A DNA stretch of 37,215 nt, taken from a virus. Under the pieces are notes generated by a model that was not told the DNA's origin, made no database searches, and saw only the letters and a program-made list of their open reading frames with translations. A program made the translations under genes and the position numbers. Below are positions 15,457 through 24,695 of the stretch, in pieces. The stretch's first letter is position 1; the number at the start of each line of letters is the position of its first letter. Location of the stretch: positions 1-37,215 of the IMG/VR virus record IMGVR_UViG_3300022934_000066. One strand, given 5' to 3'.

Positions 15457-17181
15457 TTAATTTGTTAATAGTTCGTATTCACTTGAAACAGCAAATAATT
15501 CTTTTTGAGCTGTATCTGAAATACTTAATGTTATTTTGTTAAAAAATCCTTTTATACCGGATATATCTTCGCCATATATAATTTCATTTCTTTGCGGTAA
15601 AGATTGATTCATTATAGATGAATAGTATTTATTATTTTTCTTTTTAAACCCAGATACAATTAAATCTTGCCATGTATTTTCTACTGCCGCACTTGTTGTT
15701 ACATAAGCATCAATAGGTTTCGCAATATCGCTATCAGTTAGCATAGAAGTTATTGCCCACCCAGTGCTTCCCTCATAATTTACTGTTTTAAAATACTTAT
15801 TTATTGAAGGCGGTTGATTCATTATTACTTCTACTGTAGAAGCATCTGATACATTCCCATAAAAAGAATTTCTATTTGCATCTAAATCGTAATGCTTATA
15901 TAAATCATTGCTTTCAGCATATGTATAAAAATCTGCATCTAAACTTCCTCCAAATAATGGTTTATATGTAAAGAAAGAACTCCAACCGTTTATTTCTTCA
16001 TCATAACATAAAGTTTTAAAACCATTGTCAAAATCTCTTAAAAATATATTTATAGAATCTTGTGATGCTGGTGCATTAGTAAATGTAACCACTCCTGTTG
16101 TAGCATTATATGTATAATCAACATTAGGTGTTAATGCTGACGTTCCACTTGCTGTTGTAAATATTTCTATTTGATTTATGTTTGTAGGGCTGGGTAAATT
16201 AATGGTAGTAAAGCTTTCATTAACTACGCTAAATGCTAAAGAAAATGCTTTTGTGCTCCCGTCTCCTGTAAATGTATTTTTAATATCAGTTTCTTGTAAA
16301 GATAAAACATATTTTTTCTTTTGATTATCCCATAAACCTATTATAGTATCTGCTAATTTTAAATTAGATTTAAAATAATCTCGCATTCCATAATTTGATA
16401 TTTCAGTAATTCCGTCTCTTGATAGTCTTAAAGCAACCCCGTTATTTTTATCAGTAAAATATTTTCTACCTGCATGTACCGCAAAACTTTCAGGGTTTTT
16501 ACTTATACCATAATTACCTTGATAAGCAATAACTTGACCTAATACTTGATCTGATTGACTTATTGTTCTTTCACCTTCTGCTGTAAATATTATATCTTTA
16601 TCTATAAGTATGTTGTGTACTTTATTTTCTTGAAAAGCAATTAAATTATTGTCTTCCGCGTATAACTTTTGTATTGAGCCAAATGCTGAATCAATAGATT
16701 TTGTATTTGGTATTCCAGGATTAAACTGATTTATTTCGTTTGTTCTTGTTCTTCCATTATAAATACCAGAATAAATTAAAGAGGCTTCTCTTGTTTCTTC
16801 CGCGTATTCAGGATCTGTTATAGCTGCTCTTACTCCAAAATCAACTGTTTTGCCATTAAATGCTCCTTTAATTCTTGATTCTTCAATATGCCAATTTTTA
16901 ACTACTACTAATATTTCTTTATTTGCATCTGGTGCGCTTGTAAACGTTATTTGTCTTAATCTGTTTTTATAAATATATGTTGTAGCTGAAACTAATTCAT
17001 TATCAAAATATACTTGAAAATCTGCAATAGAATTTGGTACAGCGTATATAGTATTACCGTTTGACTCTGCAATAGTAAATGCAGTTGTACTTCCATCACC
17101 TGTACCAATTACTTGGTGTGTAACTTCTGAACTCTTTATAACAAAGGTGTTAAAATATTTTATTTCTAATGTTACACTCAT
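15457..17181 (-). CDS. Tail nozzle-like structural protein with two inserted GDGST modules
   Basis: A 574-aa protein. A core recognisable from other Bacteroidota phages runs through 'EESRIKGAFNGKTVDFGVRA' (100-119), 'LIYSGIYNGRTRTNEINQF' (135-153), 'GSIQKLYAEDNNLIAFQENK' (168-187) and 'GYGI/YGISKNPESFAVHAGRKY' type sequence (223-241), consistent with a beta-propeller-like tail tube or nozzle protein. Two copies of a beta-rich module interrupt it: residues 24-96 and 303-384, both with 'GDGST' and a 'TF/VTFxxAP' signature. It lies directly after the 1873-aa protein, whose N-terminal half resembles the same tail component, and the pair may be a split of one ancestral gene. No membrane segment or enzyme motif was seen. 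Confidence 0.65.
   Translation of the reverse strand: MSVTLEIKYFNTFVIKSSEVTHQVIGTGDGSTTAFTIAESNGNTIYAVPNSIADFQVYFDNELVSATTYIYKNRLRQITFTSAPDANKEILVVVKNWHIEESRIKGAFNGKTVDFGVRAAITDPEYAEETREASLIYSGIYNGRTRTNEINQFNPGIPNTKSIDSAFGSIQKLYAEDNNLIAFQENKVHNILIDKDIIFTAEGERTISQSDQVLGQVIAYQGNYGISKNPESFAVHAGRKYFTDKNNGVALRLSRDGITEISNYGMRDYFKSNLKLADTIIGLWDNQKKKYVLSLQETDIKNTFTGDGSTKAFSLAFSVVNESFTTINLPSPTNINQIEIFTTASGTSALTPNVDYTYNATTGVVTFTNAPASQDSINIFLRDFDNGFKTLCYDEEINGWSSFFTYKPLFGGSLDADFYTYAESNDLYKHYDLDANRNSFYGNVSDASTVEVIMNQPPSINKYFKTVNYEGSTGWAITSMLTDSDIAKPIDAYVTTSAAVENTWQDLIVSGFKKKNNKYYSSIMNQSLPQRNEIIYGEDISGIKGFFNKITLSISDTAQKELFAVSSEYELLTN
16030..16275 (-). repeat. GDGST module copy 2 of the 574-aa protein
   Basis: Residues 303-384: 'TFTGDGSTKAFSLAF' at the start and 'YNATTGVVTFTNAPASQDSI' at the end, inserted between 'YVLSLQ' and 'FKTLCYDEEINGWSSF'. 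Compared with the copy in the 367-aa protein it carries extra residues in the middle. Confidence 0.7.
16894..17112 (-). repeat. GDGST module copy 1 of the 574-aa protein
   Basis: Residues 24-96: 'VIGTGDGSTTAFTIAE', 'FQVYFDNELVSATTYIY', 'RQITFTSAPDANKEILVVV'. It precedes the conserved core that begins 'EESRIKG'. Confidence 0.7.
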
Positions 17182-17211
17182 AGATTTATTATTACGCTGT
17201 TTTACTTATTA

Positions 17212-20200
17212 TTAAGGGTGGTTTAAACCACATGTAATTTGACCCGGACTTAATATTTGTCCATTATTATCAAATTGAACATAAAATGTTTGACTACCTA
17301 ATTGTATGTATGCATTATTAAAAGCATACGTCCTTGCGACTCTATAATAATTATTACCTCCTGCAAATGCAGATCCTTGTTGCGATCCATTTGTATATGC
17401 TGCTTCTGTAGTAGTATAAAAAGCATCCCCGACATTATAATTTGATGAAGGTGAATATATTTCATTCGACCCTACAGCTATATCACAGATAGCTGGATAC
17501 CCATCTGACTGTGTTGCTCCAACAGAATGCGGTCCACTATAAAAATACCCTCTAATACCTGAAGTTCCATCAACAGTTAATCTTTGAACACTTACTGTTA
17601 TACTATAAGCCGTGCCTCCAACCGGAGTAGCTGTTAAAGTAAATGTTCCTGATCCTGCTCCAGTACCTATACTACATGTTCCACTAAAATTACCATAACC
17701 TGTTGTTGTATTTAAATTAACAACTGAGCCTGATACGCTTGCGTTAGACACAGCCACACTTATATTTCCTGTACCTGATACAGTAAATGGTATAGTTGTA
17801 TTAGCGATAGGCTTATTAACTGTATAATGATAACCTGTACCCCCACTTTGCACGTTAACTCCATGCACTGTCATTCCTGTAACAGTATTTGTTACCCCCG
17901 TATTAGGAACTAACACAACGTTTGCATATCCGCTTGTATCCCCAGATAATATATTTGCAGTACCAGATATTGCTATTTCTGTATTATTATTTTGCCTTGA
18001 TGCTGTTAATGTAAAAGGATTACCACTTGAATGACTTGTTAGTTGTATATAATTTGTAGCGGTTGGATTTTGTCCTTGATAATATATTACAGGATCAGAT
18101 GTAAACGTTCCGCTATTGGATGCCGTAATAGTAGAGGTATCCATAGATACATTGTTTGTATTAGCGGCCCCTGATGCACTAATTACACTTTGGCTTGCGG
18201 TATATCCTGCATTAGTCATTGTTAATCCAACCGCAGATACATAATTTATAGATGTATTAATAGTTACTGTGAAAGAATAATTTATATTATTATTTGCAGA
18301 TTGATTTGGATTTGTTCCGCTAAATCCTATTGTTATACTATTATCTCCATTTTCTGTTACTACATATGAAAATCCACCTGTATTACTTACAGAAGACACC
18401 ATTCCCGAAGTTAAATTAATACTTGCATGGGTAAAAGTAAATTGCATTTGATTTGTAAATGAACTACCAATATCCGATGTATTATATGTATAAGTTTTTG
18501 AGGAAGCGCTTGACATTGAAACTCCTGACGCAAGAGTAGACCCTCCTGAATTATAAGACATTGTAAGGCTAGCCGTTGGTGATGCGCATGCTGTTACAGA
18601 TAAATTAACTGTTTCAGAAAATGAATCTGTCCCCGCTTCTGTTGGTGATACTGCTGCTGTACTACCTGCAACACTTCCATCTGTTACAGCTTTTTCATTA
18701 CTTGCTTTTATTACAATACTTCCCGCTGATGTTGTACCTGTTACATCGCTACAAGCCCCTTGCCCTGTAAGTTGTAATTGATAATTATTTACAATAGAAG
18801 CGCTAATTAAAGAGCCTGTTGCATTATTAGATGTAATTTCAAAAAACTTACCTGACGTATTGCTATAATAATTTCTTAAATCAATAGTTTGTGTTGAATT
18901 GATAACAGTTGATTGACTAGGTATTCCCGTGCTTACAACTTCTCTACTTGGTTGTACAATATTAAATGTAAAGTCAGCGGCTAAAGGATTTGTAAAACTT
19001 CCGCCTGGGGTTATATTTAAAGTTAAAGTTCTTAAAGTTGCTGAATTTACAACTGATATATTAGTTGATTGACCATCAGTTAAAAGATTCCCATTTAACG
19101 AAACACTATTTAAAGTTCCTTGTTGTATTGTTCCTTGTGTAAATACCCCCGTAGGTGAAATGCTGAATCCAGTTGGAACAGCATGCTGCGCTATTGTATA
19201 AGTTCCTCCCGTTGAAGCTGGTTGTGTTACTGTTCTTACAGCTGTATATAAATATACATTTGCCCCTGAATTTGTATATCCTGAAGTAGGAACTTGAATT
19301 CTTATAGTATTATTACTATTTCCATAAGTTGCCGCATCACCATCTGCTCTACCTAATGTTACTTGAACTGTATCTGTAGAACTTGGATTTGGAGAAACTG
19401 TACCTGCGTATAATACTTCAGGTGAATTACCAGCCACGGTAGTTACTGTACCATTTGAAGCAACACTAATTGTACCCGTCCATTCTGCAATTGTAAATTC
19501 ACCTAATTCAGGGGTAGTTACTTCAATAGGTCCTTGTACGTTCGTTCCTTGTGAATTTGTTGCCCATGCCCATACAAAATAAGATGTATTTATTGTAGCG
19601 TCTGTTTTAGTATGTGTATATGTTCCCACTCCGGTACTTGAGTCCGTAATAACGTCCGCGTCTCCATAGATATTAGTTGTGCCAATTCTGAATCCTCTTG
19701 CCGTAACTACAGCATTACCGTTATTACTTATTGTAGCAGAAACTTCTAATGACGCGTTTGATCCCCCCGTTGCTGTTGTAGATACTAAAGATAAATCAGA
19801 AAATAACGGTACAGTTGTATTCAAGCCTGGAGTAGCATCTTGTTGAACAGTAGCTAATACAATTATATTAGTTCCAGCATTTGTATACCCGGAAGGCGCT
19901 GTAATTGTAAGATTAGCTGTTCTGTTTGTATTTGTACTTACAGCAAAATATCTAAAATCAGTATCTGCTGCAGGATCTGGAATCGCATTTATATACTCTA
20001 TTGATTGCAGTGAACCTGCATTGATAGTAGGAGCGGTAATTGTTCCGTCCTGAGCTACTGCAAAATTTGATATTGTAAGATTAGCTGATGTAAATTCACC
20101 TGTTTCTAAAGCATTTAATTCATTAATTTTACCTGAAGTTGATGTTTCATAAAATATATCAATTGTACTTTCTACAGGTAAAGTTTCAAATACAGCTAAA

Positions 20201-22833
20201 TCAATATATTTACCTCTTTTAATATAAGATGTAACTGATAAATCAGGTTTTACAGTGTTATCAGTAGCTGTATCATCAGTAAATAACATTCTAACTCCTA
20301 AAGCATCTAATTCATTTGATGTTATATCATAAGGAGGCAGTTGAGCTATTAAATGGTTATTTTCACTTTGATAAAAAGGACCACCTGCATCATCATAAAC
20401 TTGAGAGCTTCTTGTAAATTCTTGAATAGTATCTATAACTATTGAATTAAAATCAGATAATTTACCTATACCTAATATTGGTATTTCATCAATATCTGCT
20501 AAAGTTTGAGTTAGTTTTATAGAATTATATTCTATTGTTTTAATTATTTGACCAGAAGAAGCGTCTGTAAACTCTATATCTGAAAATCCTGTTGCAGCAT
20601 TTGTATCAGCTACTTTATTAAATGTTAATTGTTTTATTTCTAAAAATCCAACATCAGCATCTGCATTTAATTCAGGAAACACTAATGACCATACTGTTTG
20701 TTTTTTACCAGCGGCTAATTGTATAGAATTAGCAGTTAAAGCATTATCTAAATCTGTTTGATTTGCAATTGAAGTATTACAAGGAACATATTTAAAAGTT
20801 CTGCCGGTTGTTGTATCCCTATTAAATATTTCATATTGATTGCATGCTCTTACCATTGCCGCAGATGTCAGTGTTGCGCCTCCCGTTGCAGCACTTCTTG
20901 TTCCTGTAGTTGCCGATGTTGTAGTATAAAATGCAGTATTTATTACTTTTGGGTATAAAAGCACGTCAGATTTAGCAATTGCTGTTTCTCCTATTGTTTC
21001 AAATAGTCTTGGCACTTTATTAATATTATCTCCAAATAAAGTTATATAAGAATTATTATCAACTATTGTTGCTCCTGGAGTATATACATTATAATAATCC
21101 TGTTCTAATTGCTTTACTACTATTTTATATGAATACCACCCATATGGATTATAAGTTGCATATATACCGCTTGATAATTCATTTGAATAAACATTGTCAT
21201 CTGGTATTAATTTACCATTTTGAGCATTAAAAGTAATTTTTAAATTATCTCCAACCCAGCTATTAAATTCTGCAGCTGTTCCTCTTGCAGGTACTGTAAT
21301 AATACTATCAGAAACTGTAGTCGGTAATAATACTGGTGATTGTCTTCCAAATATATCGGCTAATACCACACCTACTTGATAAGTACGTCTTTGCTTTAAT
21401 GAGCTATCAGGGTATTCATGATTTACTAATACAACCGTTATTACAGCTCCATTTGCAGGGGCTGTATTAAAAGTAATTACACCAGTTGTTCCATCATAGC
21501 CGTATTCTGTACTTGCTAAAAGTACGTCGTTTATATATACATTAAATTGATTTGTATCATTTGGTATTAAATTTTGATCTGGTGTAACAGGCGATTTTAT
21601 TGTTAAAGTAAATGTAGTATCTAACCCATCACCAATAAAAGTTTGCGTTCCTTTTGCTCCGTATGAAACTGAATAATCTAATAAAGGAGTATTAATATTT
21701 TGGGAATAATTACCAAATACTAATCTATTACCTACTATATCTAATGCTTTAGCTTTTGTAGGTACATTATCAAAAACTCGTGTAATTTGTTCTGTAGGTA
21801 ATGCATTTTGTGGGGTATCAGATTTATAAGTATAAGAATAAAAAGCATTTGAAATATTAGCGTCAGTTAAAGTTTTTGTTTCTAAAACTCTTGCAACTGT
21901 ACTATCAGATTCTTTAATAATAAATTCTATTTCTTTTATTTCAAAATCAGCATTTGGGTTAATTGAAGGCAATTCAACACCAATAATTACTTTATTAGCA
22001 TTATTAATCATGCCATCTAATTCAGTTGATTCATACGCCCTTATTTCTGCTGATTCATCAAATTCACCGTATTCACTATTTGATTTATAAGAATGCTTAA
22101 ATGCTATTTGTGAAAACGGAGCTAATACAGAATACTCATTATCATTAAATTTAAATCTATATGAAAATCTTACAAACTCTTCTTCTATATAATCATTTTC
22201 AATATTTGAATCATTTGACATAGTAGATGTAGCAGCTATTCCTGTATCTGTCATCAGTATAGGCGCTGTATATGGCGCATATTTTGCTAAACTAATTTTT
22301 AGCTCATTATCATAAAATGAAGGATTAGCAATAGCTTTTGTAACATTTATACGTCTAGGTTGATTTTTATTGTCTGTCCAAAACAATAAATCATCAATCA
22401 TAGCAATACCCGTAATTTTAAATTTTTTACTAAATTTTAAAAATCTTCCACCTACAATTTCTTTTGCTGTTTTATAAGTATTACTTGAAGGATCTGCGTC
22501 ATAATAATAAATTGCATGAAATCTATTTTCTGTTAATGCTGAATTTATATACCAATCATTTGCGTATAAATCATTATTATCTGTTAAAAACCAATATATA
22601 CGTTTATTTTTTTCATCAAAATATGTGCCTATTACATCAATATCAGTAGATAAATTTAATGCAGTGTGTGCTAAAGAATTACCTGCCGCGTTTTGTAAAA
22701 CACCTACGTTAGAACCATCTGTTTTTAAAACTTCAATATTCTGCGCATCTCTGTATTCTCCTGGTGGCAATAATCTGTCATCAAGGTCCTTATTCATTTT
22801 CCCTTTTAGGAAATTGTTTTTGATTTCAGGCAT
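17212..22833 (-). CDS. Tail nozzle/hub protein with giant Ig-like adhesin extension
   Basis: An 1873-aa protein. Residues 1-905 resemble tail stabilisation/nozzle proteins of crAss-like and flavobacterial phages: 'NFLKGKMNKDLDDRLLPPGE', 'YRDAQNIEV', 'KRIYWFLTD', 'LLFWTDNKNQPRRINV', 'QRRTYQVGVVLADIFGRQSP' and 'LPVESTIDIFYETSTSG'. A GDGST module interrupts it at 397-472. Residues 910-1760 are Ser/Thr/Gly-rich and made of repeated beta-sandwich-like units, for example 'GYTNAGTNIIVLATVQ' and 'GYTNSGANVYLYTAV', probably Ig or FN3-like. The last 110 residues ('YFYSGPHSVGATQSDGYPAI', two Cys, ending 'CGLNHP') look like a terminal receptor-binding domain. It likely joins the tail tip to host surface glycan or protein. 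The fusion is visible; the receptor is unknown. Confidence 0.7.
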   Translation of the reverse strand: MPEIKNNFLKGKMNKDLDDRLLPPGEYRDAQNIEVLKTDGSNVGVLQNAAGNSLAHTALNLSTDIDVIGTYFDEKNKRIYWFLTDNNDLYANDWYINSALTENRFHAIYYYDADPSSNTYKTAKEIVGGRFLKFSKKFKITGIAMIDDLLFWTDNKNQPRRINVTKAIANPSFYDNELKISLAKYAPYTAPILMTDTGIAATSTMSNDSNIENDYIEEEFVRFSYRFKFNDNEYSVLAPFSQIAFKHSYKSNSEYGEFDESAEIRAYESTELDGMINNANKVIIGVELPSINPNADFEIKEIEFIIKESDSTVARVLETKTLTDANISNAFYSYTYKSDTPQNALPTEQITRVFDNVPTKAKALDIVGNRLVFGNYSQNINTPLLDYSVSYGAKGTQTFIGDGLDTTFTLTIKSPVTPDQNLIPNDTNQFNVYINDVLLASTEYGYDGTTGVITFNTAPANGAVITVVLVNHEYPDSSLKQRRTYQVGVVLADIFGRQSPVLLPTTVSDSIITVPARGTAAEFNSWVGDNLKITFNAQNGKLIPDDNVYSNELSSGIYATYNPYGWYSYKIVVKQLEQDYYNVYTPGATIVDNNSYITLFGDNINKVPRLFETIGETAIAKSDVLLYPKVINTAFYTTTSATTGTRSAATGGATLTSAAMVRACNQYEIFNRDTTTGRTFKYVPCNTSIANQTDLDNALTANSIQLAAGKKQTVWSLVFPELNADADVGFLEIKQLTFNKVADTNAATGFSDIEFTDASSGQIIKTIEYNSIKLTQTLADIDEIPILGIGKLSDFNSIVIDTIQEFTRSSQVYDDAGGPFYQSENNHLIAQLPPYDITSNELDALGVRMLFTDDTATDNTVKPDLSVTSYIKRGKYIDLAVFETLPVESTIDIFYETSTSGKINELNALETGEFTSANLTISNFAVAQDGTITAPTINAGSLQSIEYINAIPDPAADTDFRYFAVSTNTNRTANLTITAPSGYTNAGTNIIVLATVQQDATPGLNTTVPLFSDLSLVSTTATGGSNASLEVSATISNNGNAVVTARGFRIGTTNIYGDADVITDSSTGVGTYTHTKTDATINTSYFVWAWATNSQGTNVQGPIEVTTPELGEFTIAEWTGTISVASNGTVTTVAGNSPEVLYAGTVSPNPSSTDTVQVTLGRADGDAATYGNSNNTIRIQVPTSGYTNSGANVYLYTAVRTVTQPASTGGTYTIAQHAVPTGFSISPTGVFTQGTIQQGTLNSVSLNGNLLTDGQSTNISVVNSATLRTLTLNITPGGSFTNPLAADFTFNIVQPSREVVSTGIPSQSTVINSTQTIDLRNYYSNTSGKFFEITSNNATGSLISASIVNNYQLQLTGQGACSDVTGTTSAGSIVIKASNEKAVTDGSVAGSTAAVSPTEAGTDSFSETVNLSVTACASPTASLTMSYNSGGSTLASGVSMSSASSKTYTYNTSDIGSSFTNQMQFTFTHASINLTSGMVSSVSNTGGFSYVVTENGDNSITIGFSGTNPNQSANNNINYSFTVTINTSINYVSAVGLTMTNAGYTASQSVISASGAANTNNVSMDTSTITASNSGTFTSDPVIYYQGQNPTATNYIQLTSHSSGNPFTLTASRQNNNTEIAISGTANILSGDTSGYANVVLVPNTGVTNTVTGMTVHGVNVQSGGTGYHYTVNKPIANTTIPFTVSGTGNISVAVSNASVSGSVVNLNTTTGYGNFSGTCSIGTGAGSGTFTLTATPVGGTAYSITVSVQRLTVDGTSGIRGYFYSGPHSVGATQSDGYPAICDIAVGSNEIYSPSSNYNVGDAFYTTTEAAYTNGSQQGSAFAGGNNYYRVARTYAFNNAYIQLGSQTFYVQFDNNGQILSPGQITCGLNHP
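21418..21645 (-). repeat. GDGST module in the 1873-aa tail protein
   Basis: Residues 397-472: 'TFIGDGLDTTFTLTIKSP', 'FNVYINDVLLASTEYGYD', 'TTGVITFNTAPANGAVITVV'. It sits between 'LLDYSVSYGAK' and 'YPDSSLKQRRTYQVG', which look like contiguous core sequence of the tail protein. Confidence 0.7.
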
Positions 22834-22836
22834 TTA

Positions 22837-23940
22837 TTAGTGTTTTATCTGTTTAGATTTACCTCTCATTATTTGAGTTAATTCTCTTAACTTAATATTT
22901 GATAATCTTAATTTTGCATTTCGCATAGCCGCTCTTCTTTCTCTTCTATACCTATTTACTATATATTCGGGGATATTTGATTTAGTTGATAAAATAGCAT
23001 ATGCAATATATTTATATAATGCCTCTTCTGCTAATTTATGTATTTGCATTTCAGCATCTGTACCAAGTCCATCTGAAATATAATGAATAGTTAATATTTT
23101 TTCTGCAAGATTACTGCTAAACCCAAACTGCCCGTTTACTTCATCATGCACAAATACCCCATTTACTTGCAAATGCTCAGGGGTGCTCCCATATCTTCTA
23201 CCATATCCTATTATGCTATCGCTATAATCCGAATTATGTGTAAAATAATCATTTGCACTTGCTGAACCTAAAGCTGCATTCGTTTCAATTCCTTGAAATA
23301 ATCTTGAAGTTTCAGAAGTACCTAATAATAAAGAATTATCATTATCATATAAGTAATCACCTTGTGAGTCTTGTAGTATTGATTGAGAAGGTCTTGATGT
23401 CTGATTTGTAGGATATATAATTCTTTCTAATCCATTATCATCAATCCAAGAAAGCTTTACATAGTTCACATAATCTTGAGGCATTGGCACCACCAATGTT
23501 GATGGGATTTGTACTTCTTGTATTTTTTCAACTCTTGTAATATCGTAACTAAATTCTTGAATAGCTCTTTTTGCATGGAATAAAACATCTTGCTTTCTTG
23601 CATGATCAATTATTTTGCCATCTCCTATATATGATATTATAAAATTATTTACTATGTCTGCTAATGGAATATATCTATAATTCCCTGTATTTGGGCTATC
23701 AAGTAGAATTTTAATAGCAGCGTTATTTGCAGGTGCTGTTGTAAATGTAACAACCCCTGTTGAGCTATTATAAGAATGTAAATCATTATCAATTTCATCT
23801 CCATTTATAAATACTCTAAATTCAGATTCAGCCGAGGGAAGCGGAGTAAATGTTAAAGTAAAAGTTGTAGTAGACCCGTCTCCTGTAAATAGCTGATGCC
23901 CTTCGTAATATTCTCTAGCTGTTTGTGTTATTAGTCCCAT
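22837..23940 (-). CDS. Tail connector/ring protein with inserted GDGST module
   Basis: A 367-aa protein starting 'MGLITQTAREYYEGHQ'. After a GDGST module (residues 17-84) the core resumes with 'YRYIPLADIVNNFIISYIGD', 'VLFHAKRAIQEFSYDITR', 'MPQDYVNYVKLSWIDDNG' and a C-terminal basic helix ('RYRRERRAAMRNAKLR'). I recall a close relative of this core, without the module, as a head-tail connector or ring protein in flavobacterial and crAss-like phages. The stop (three bases before the nozzle gene) and the start (three bases after the previous stop) are tightly packed. No enzymatic motif was seen. The structural role is likely; the exact position in the neck is inference. Confidence 0.65.
   Translation of the reverse strand: MGLITQTAREYYEGHQLFTGDGSTTTFTLTFTPLPSAESEFRVFINGDEIDNDLHSYNSSTGVVTFTTAPANNAAIKILLDSPNTGNYRYIPLADIVNNFIISYIGDGKIIDHARKQDVLFHAKRAIQEFSYDITRVEKIQEVQIPSTLVVPMPQDYVNYVKLSWIDDNGLERIIYPTNQTSRPSQSILQDSQGDYLYDNDNSLLLGTSETSRLFQGIETNAALGSASANDYFTHNSDYSDSIIGYGRRYGSTPEHLQVNGVFVHDEVNGQFGFSSNLAEKILTIHYISDGLGTDAEMQIHKLAEEALYKYIAYAILSTKSNIPEYIVNRYRRERRAAMRNAKLRLSNIKLRELTQIMRGKSKQIKH
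23689..23892 (-). repeat. GDGST module in the 367-aa connector protein
   Basis: Residues 17-84: 'LFTGDGSTTTFTLTFTPL', 'FRVFINGDEIDNDLHSYN', 'TGVVTFTTAPANNAAIKILL'. It is the most compact copy and defines the shared core of about 68 residues. Confidence 0.75.
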
Positions 23941-23943
23941 TTA

Positions 23944-24645
23944 TTAAGAATTTTCTTGATTTATTTTTTGAATTTCTTCTTGTTTAGCCACCTGAACAAC
24001 ATTAGGATCTTTTATGGTAACTCCTGCTAAAAGCAGTATTTTTGTAATTAATGCAACTTCTTCAGAATCGTGCAATGAAAAATCAATTGAACTTGCGCTT
24101 GAATATTGCATATCACCATAAGTACCTCCTGTAGTAAAAGCCCAATTAGGATCAATTGGTTTATAAATATAATCTATTGTAGCTGTAGATACCGTGGAAG
24201 GCAATATATAAATATTAGCTCCTTGTTTATAATATATTGGGTATGAAGTACTTGGTGTTGTTAGTTTTGATGAAGTTATATATGGTAAATCTGATTTTTG
24301 AATTTCTTCAACCTCTATAGCTCTTGAGCCTGTGCTTATCATCAAGCATTTATATAAATTTGCAGGAGTCGAAGCTATTCCATTTGAAAAATTTAATGTT
24401 GTAGATGTTGAAAATACATCAATTTTTTCTTTAGCTAATTTTGCAAGGTTCGCATATTCGTCATTAATGCTTCCTGTTTCTTTTCTTGTTAAGTAGCGAT
24501 TATAATCTAAAAAAGCCTTTTCTAATAAATCAAGTTGTGCCATTCTGGCGTATCGATTATATTGATCCGGCGTTAAAAATCCTCGTTGTTCTCTATTTAA
24601 AAGTGATAAAACGGTTCTATAAACAGTATTTACGTTAATGGCCAT
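23944..24645 (-). CDS. Head-tail connector / tail adaptor protein
   Basis: A 233-aa protein with an N-terminal helical region 'VLSLLNREQRGFLTPDQYNR' (residues 13-32) and 'YARMAQLDLLEKAF', a central beta-rich part ('SYPIYYKQGANIYILPS', 'ATIDYIYKP') and a C-terminal helix. This helix-beta-helix plan, and its place between the capsid genes and the tail nozzle, fit gp11-like tail adaptors that bind the portal in short-tailed phages. The Asn-Arg-Glu-Gln-Arg-Gly start is familiar from flavobacterial phage structural proteins. It is preceded by a UUCG-capped hairpin in a 50-bp gap, one of the few intergenic elements in the late operon. Function is inferred from fold pattern and gene order. Confidence 0.6.
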   Translation of the reverse strand: MAINVNTVYRTVLSLLNREQRGFLTPDQYNRYARMAQLDLLEKAFLDYNRYLTRKETGSINDEYANLAKLAKEKIDVFSTSTTLNFSNGIASTPANLYKCLMISTGSRAIEVEEIQKSDLPYITSSKLTTPSTSYPIYYKQGANIYILPSTVSTATIDYIYKPIDPNWAFTTGGTYGDMQYSSASSIDFSLHDSEEVALITKILLLAGVTIKDPNVVQVAKQEEIQKINQENS

Positions 24646-24657
24646 ATTTTAATTTTT

Positions 24658-24689
24658 ATAGCCGTTGGCCCCGAAGGGCCCTTAGCTAT
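24658..24689 (-). promoter_or_regulatory. Nested RNA hairpin with C(UUCG)G tetraloop
   Basis: On the minus-strand transcript, outer arms ATAGC (24689-24685) and GCTAT (24662-24658) enclose an inner stem GGCCC/GGGCC (24680-24676 and 24671-24667) closed by the loop UUCG. C(UUCG)G is an exceptionally stable tetraloop. No U-run follows, so it is not a classical terminator. It lies in the 50-bp gap between the 276-aa gene and the connector gene, ending 12 bases before the ATG, and could be an RNA-processing or stability element, an attenuator or a translation control. Confidence 0.6.
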
Positions 24690-24695
24690 CATTAA

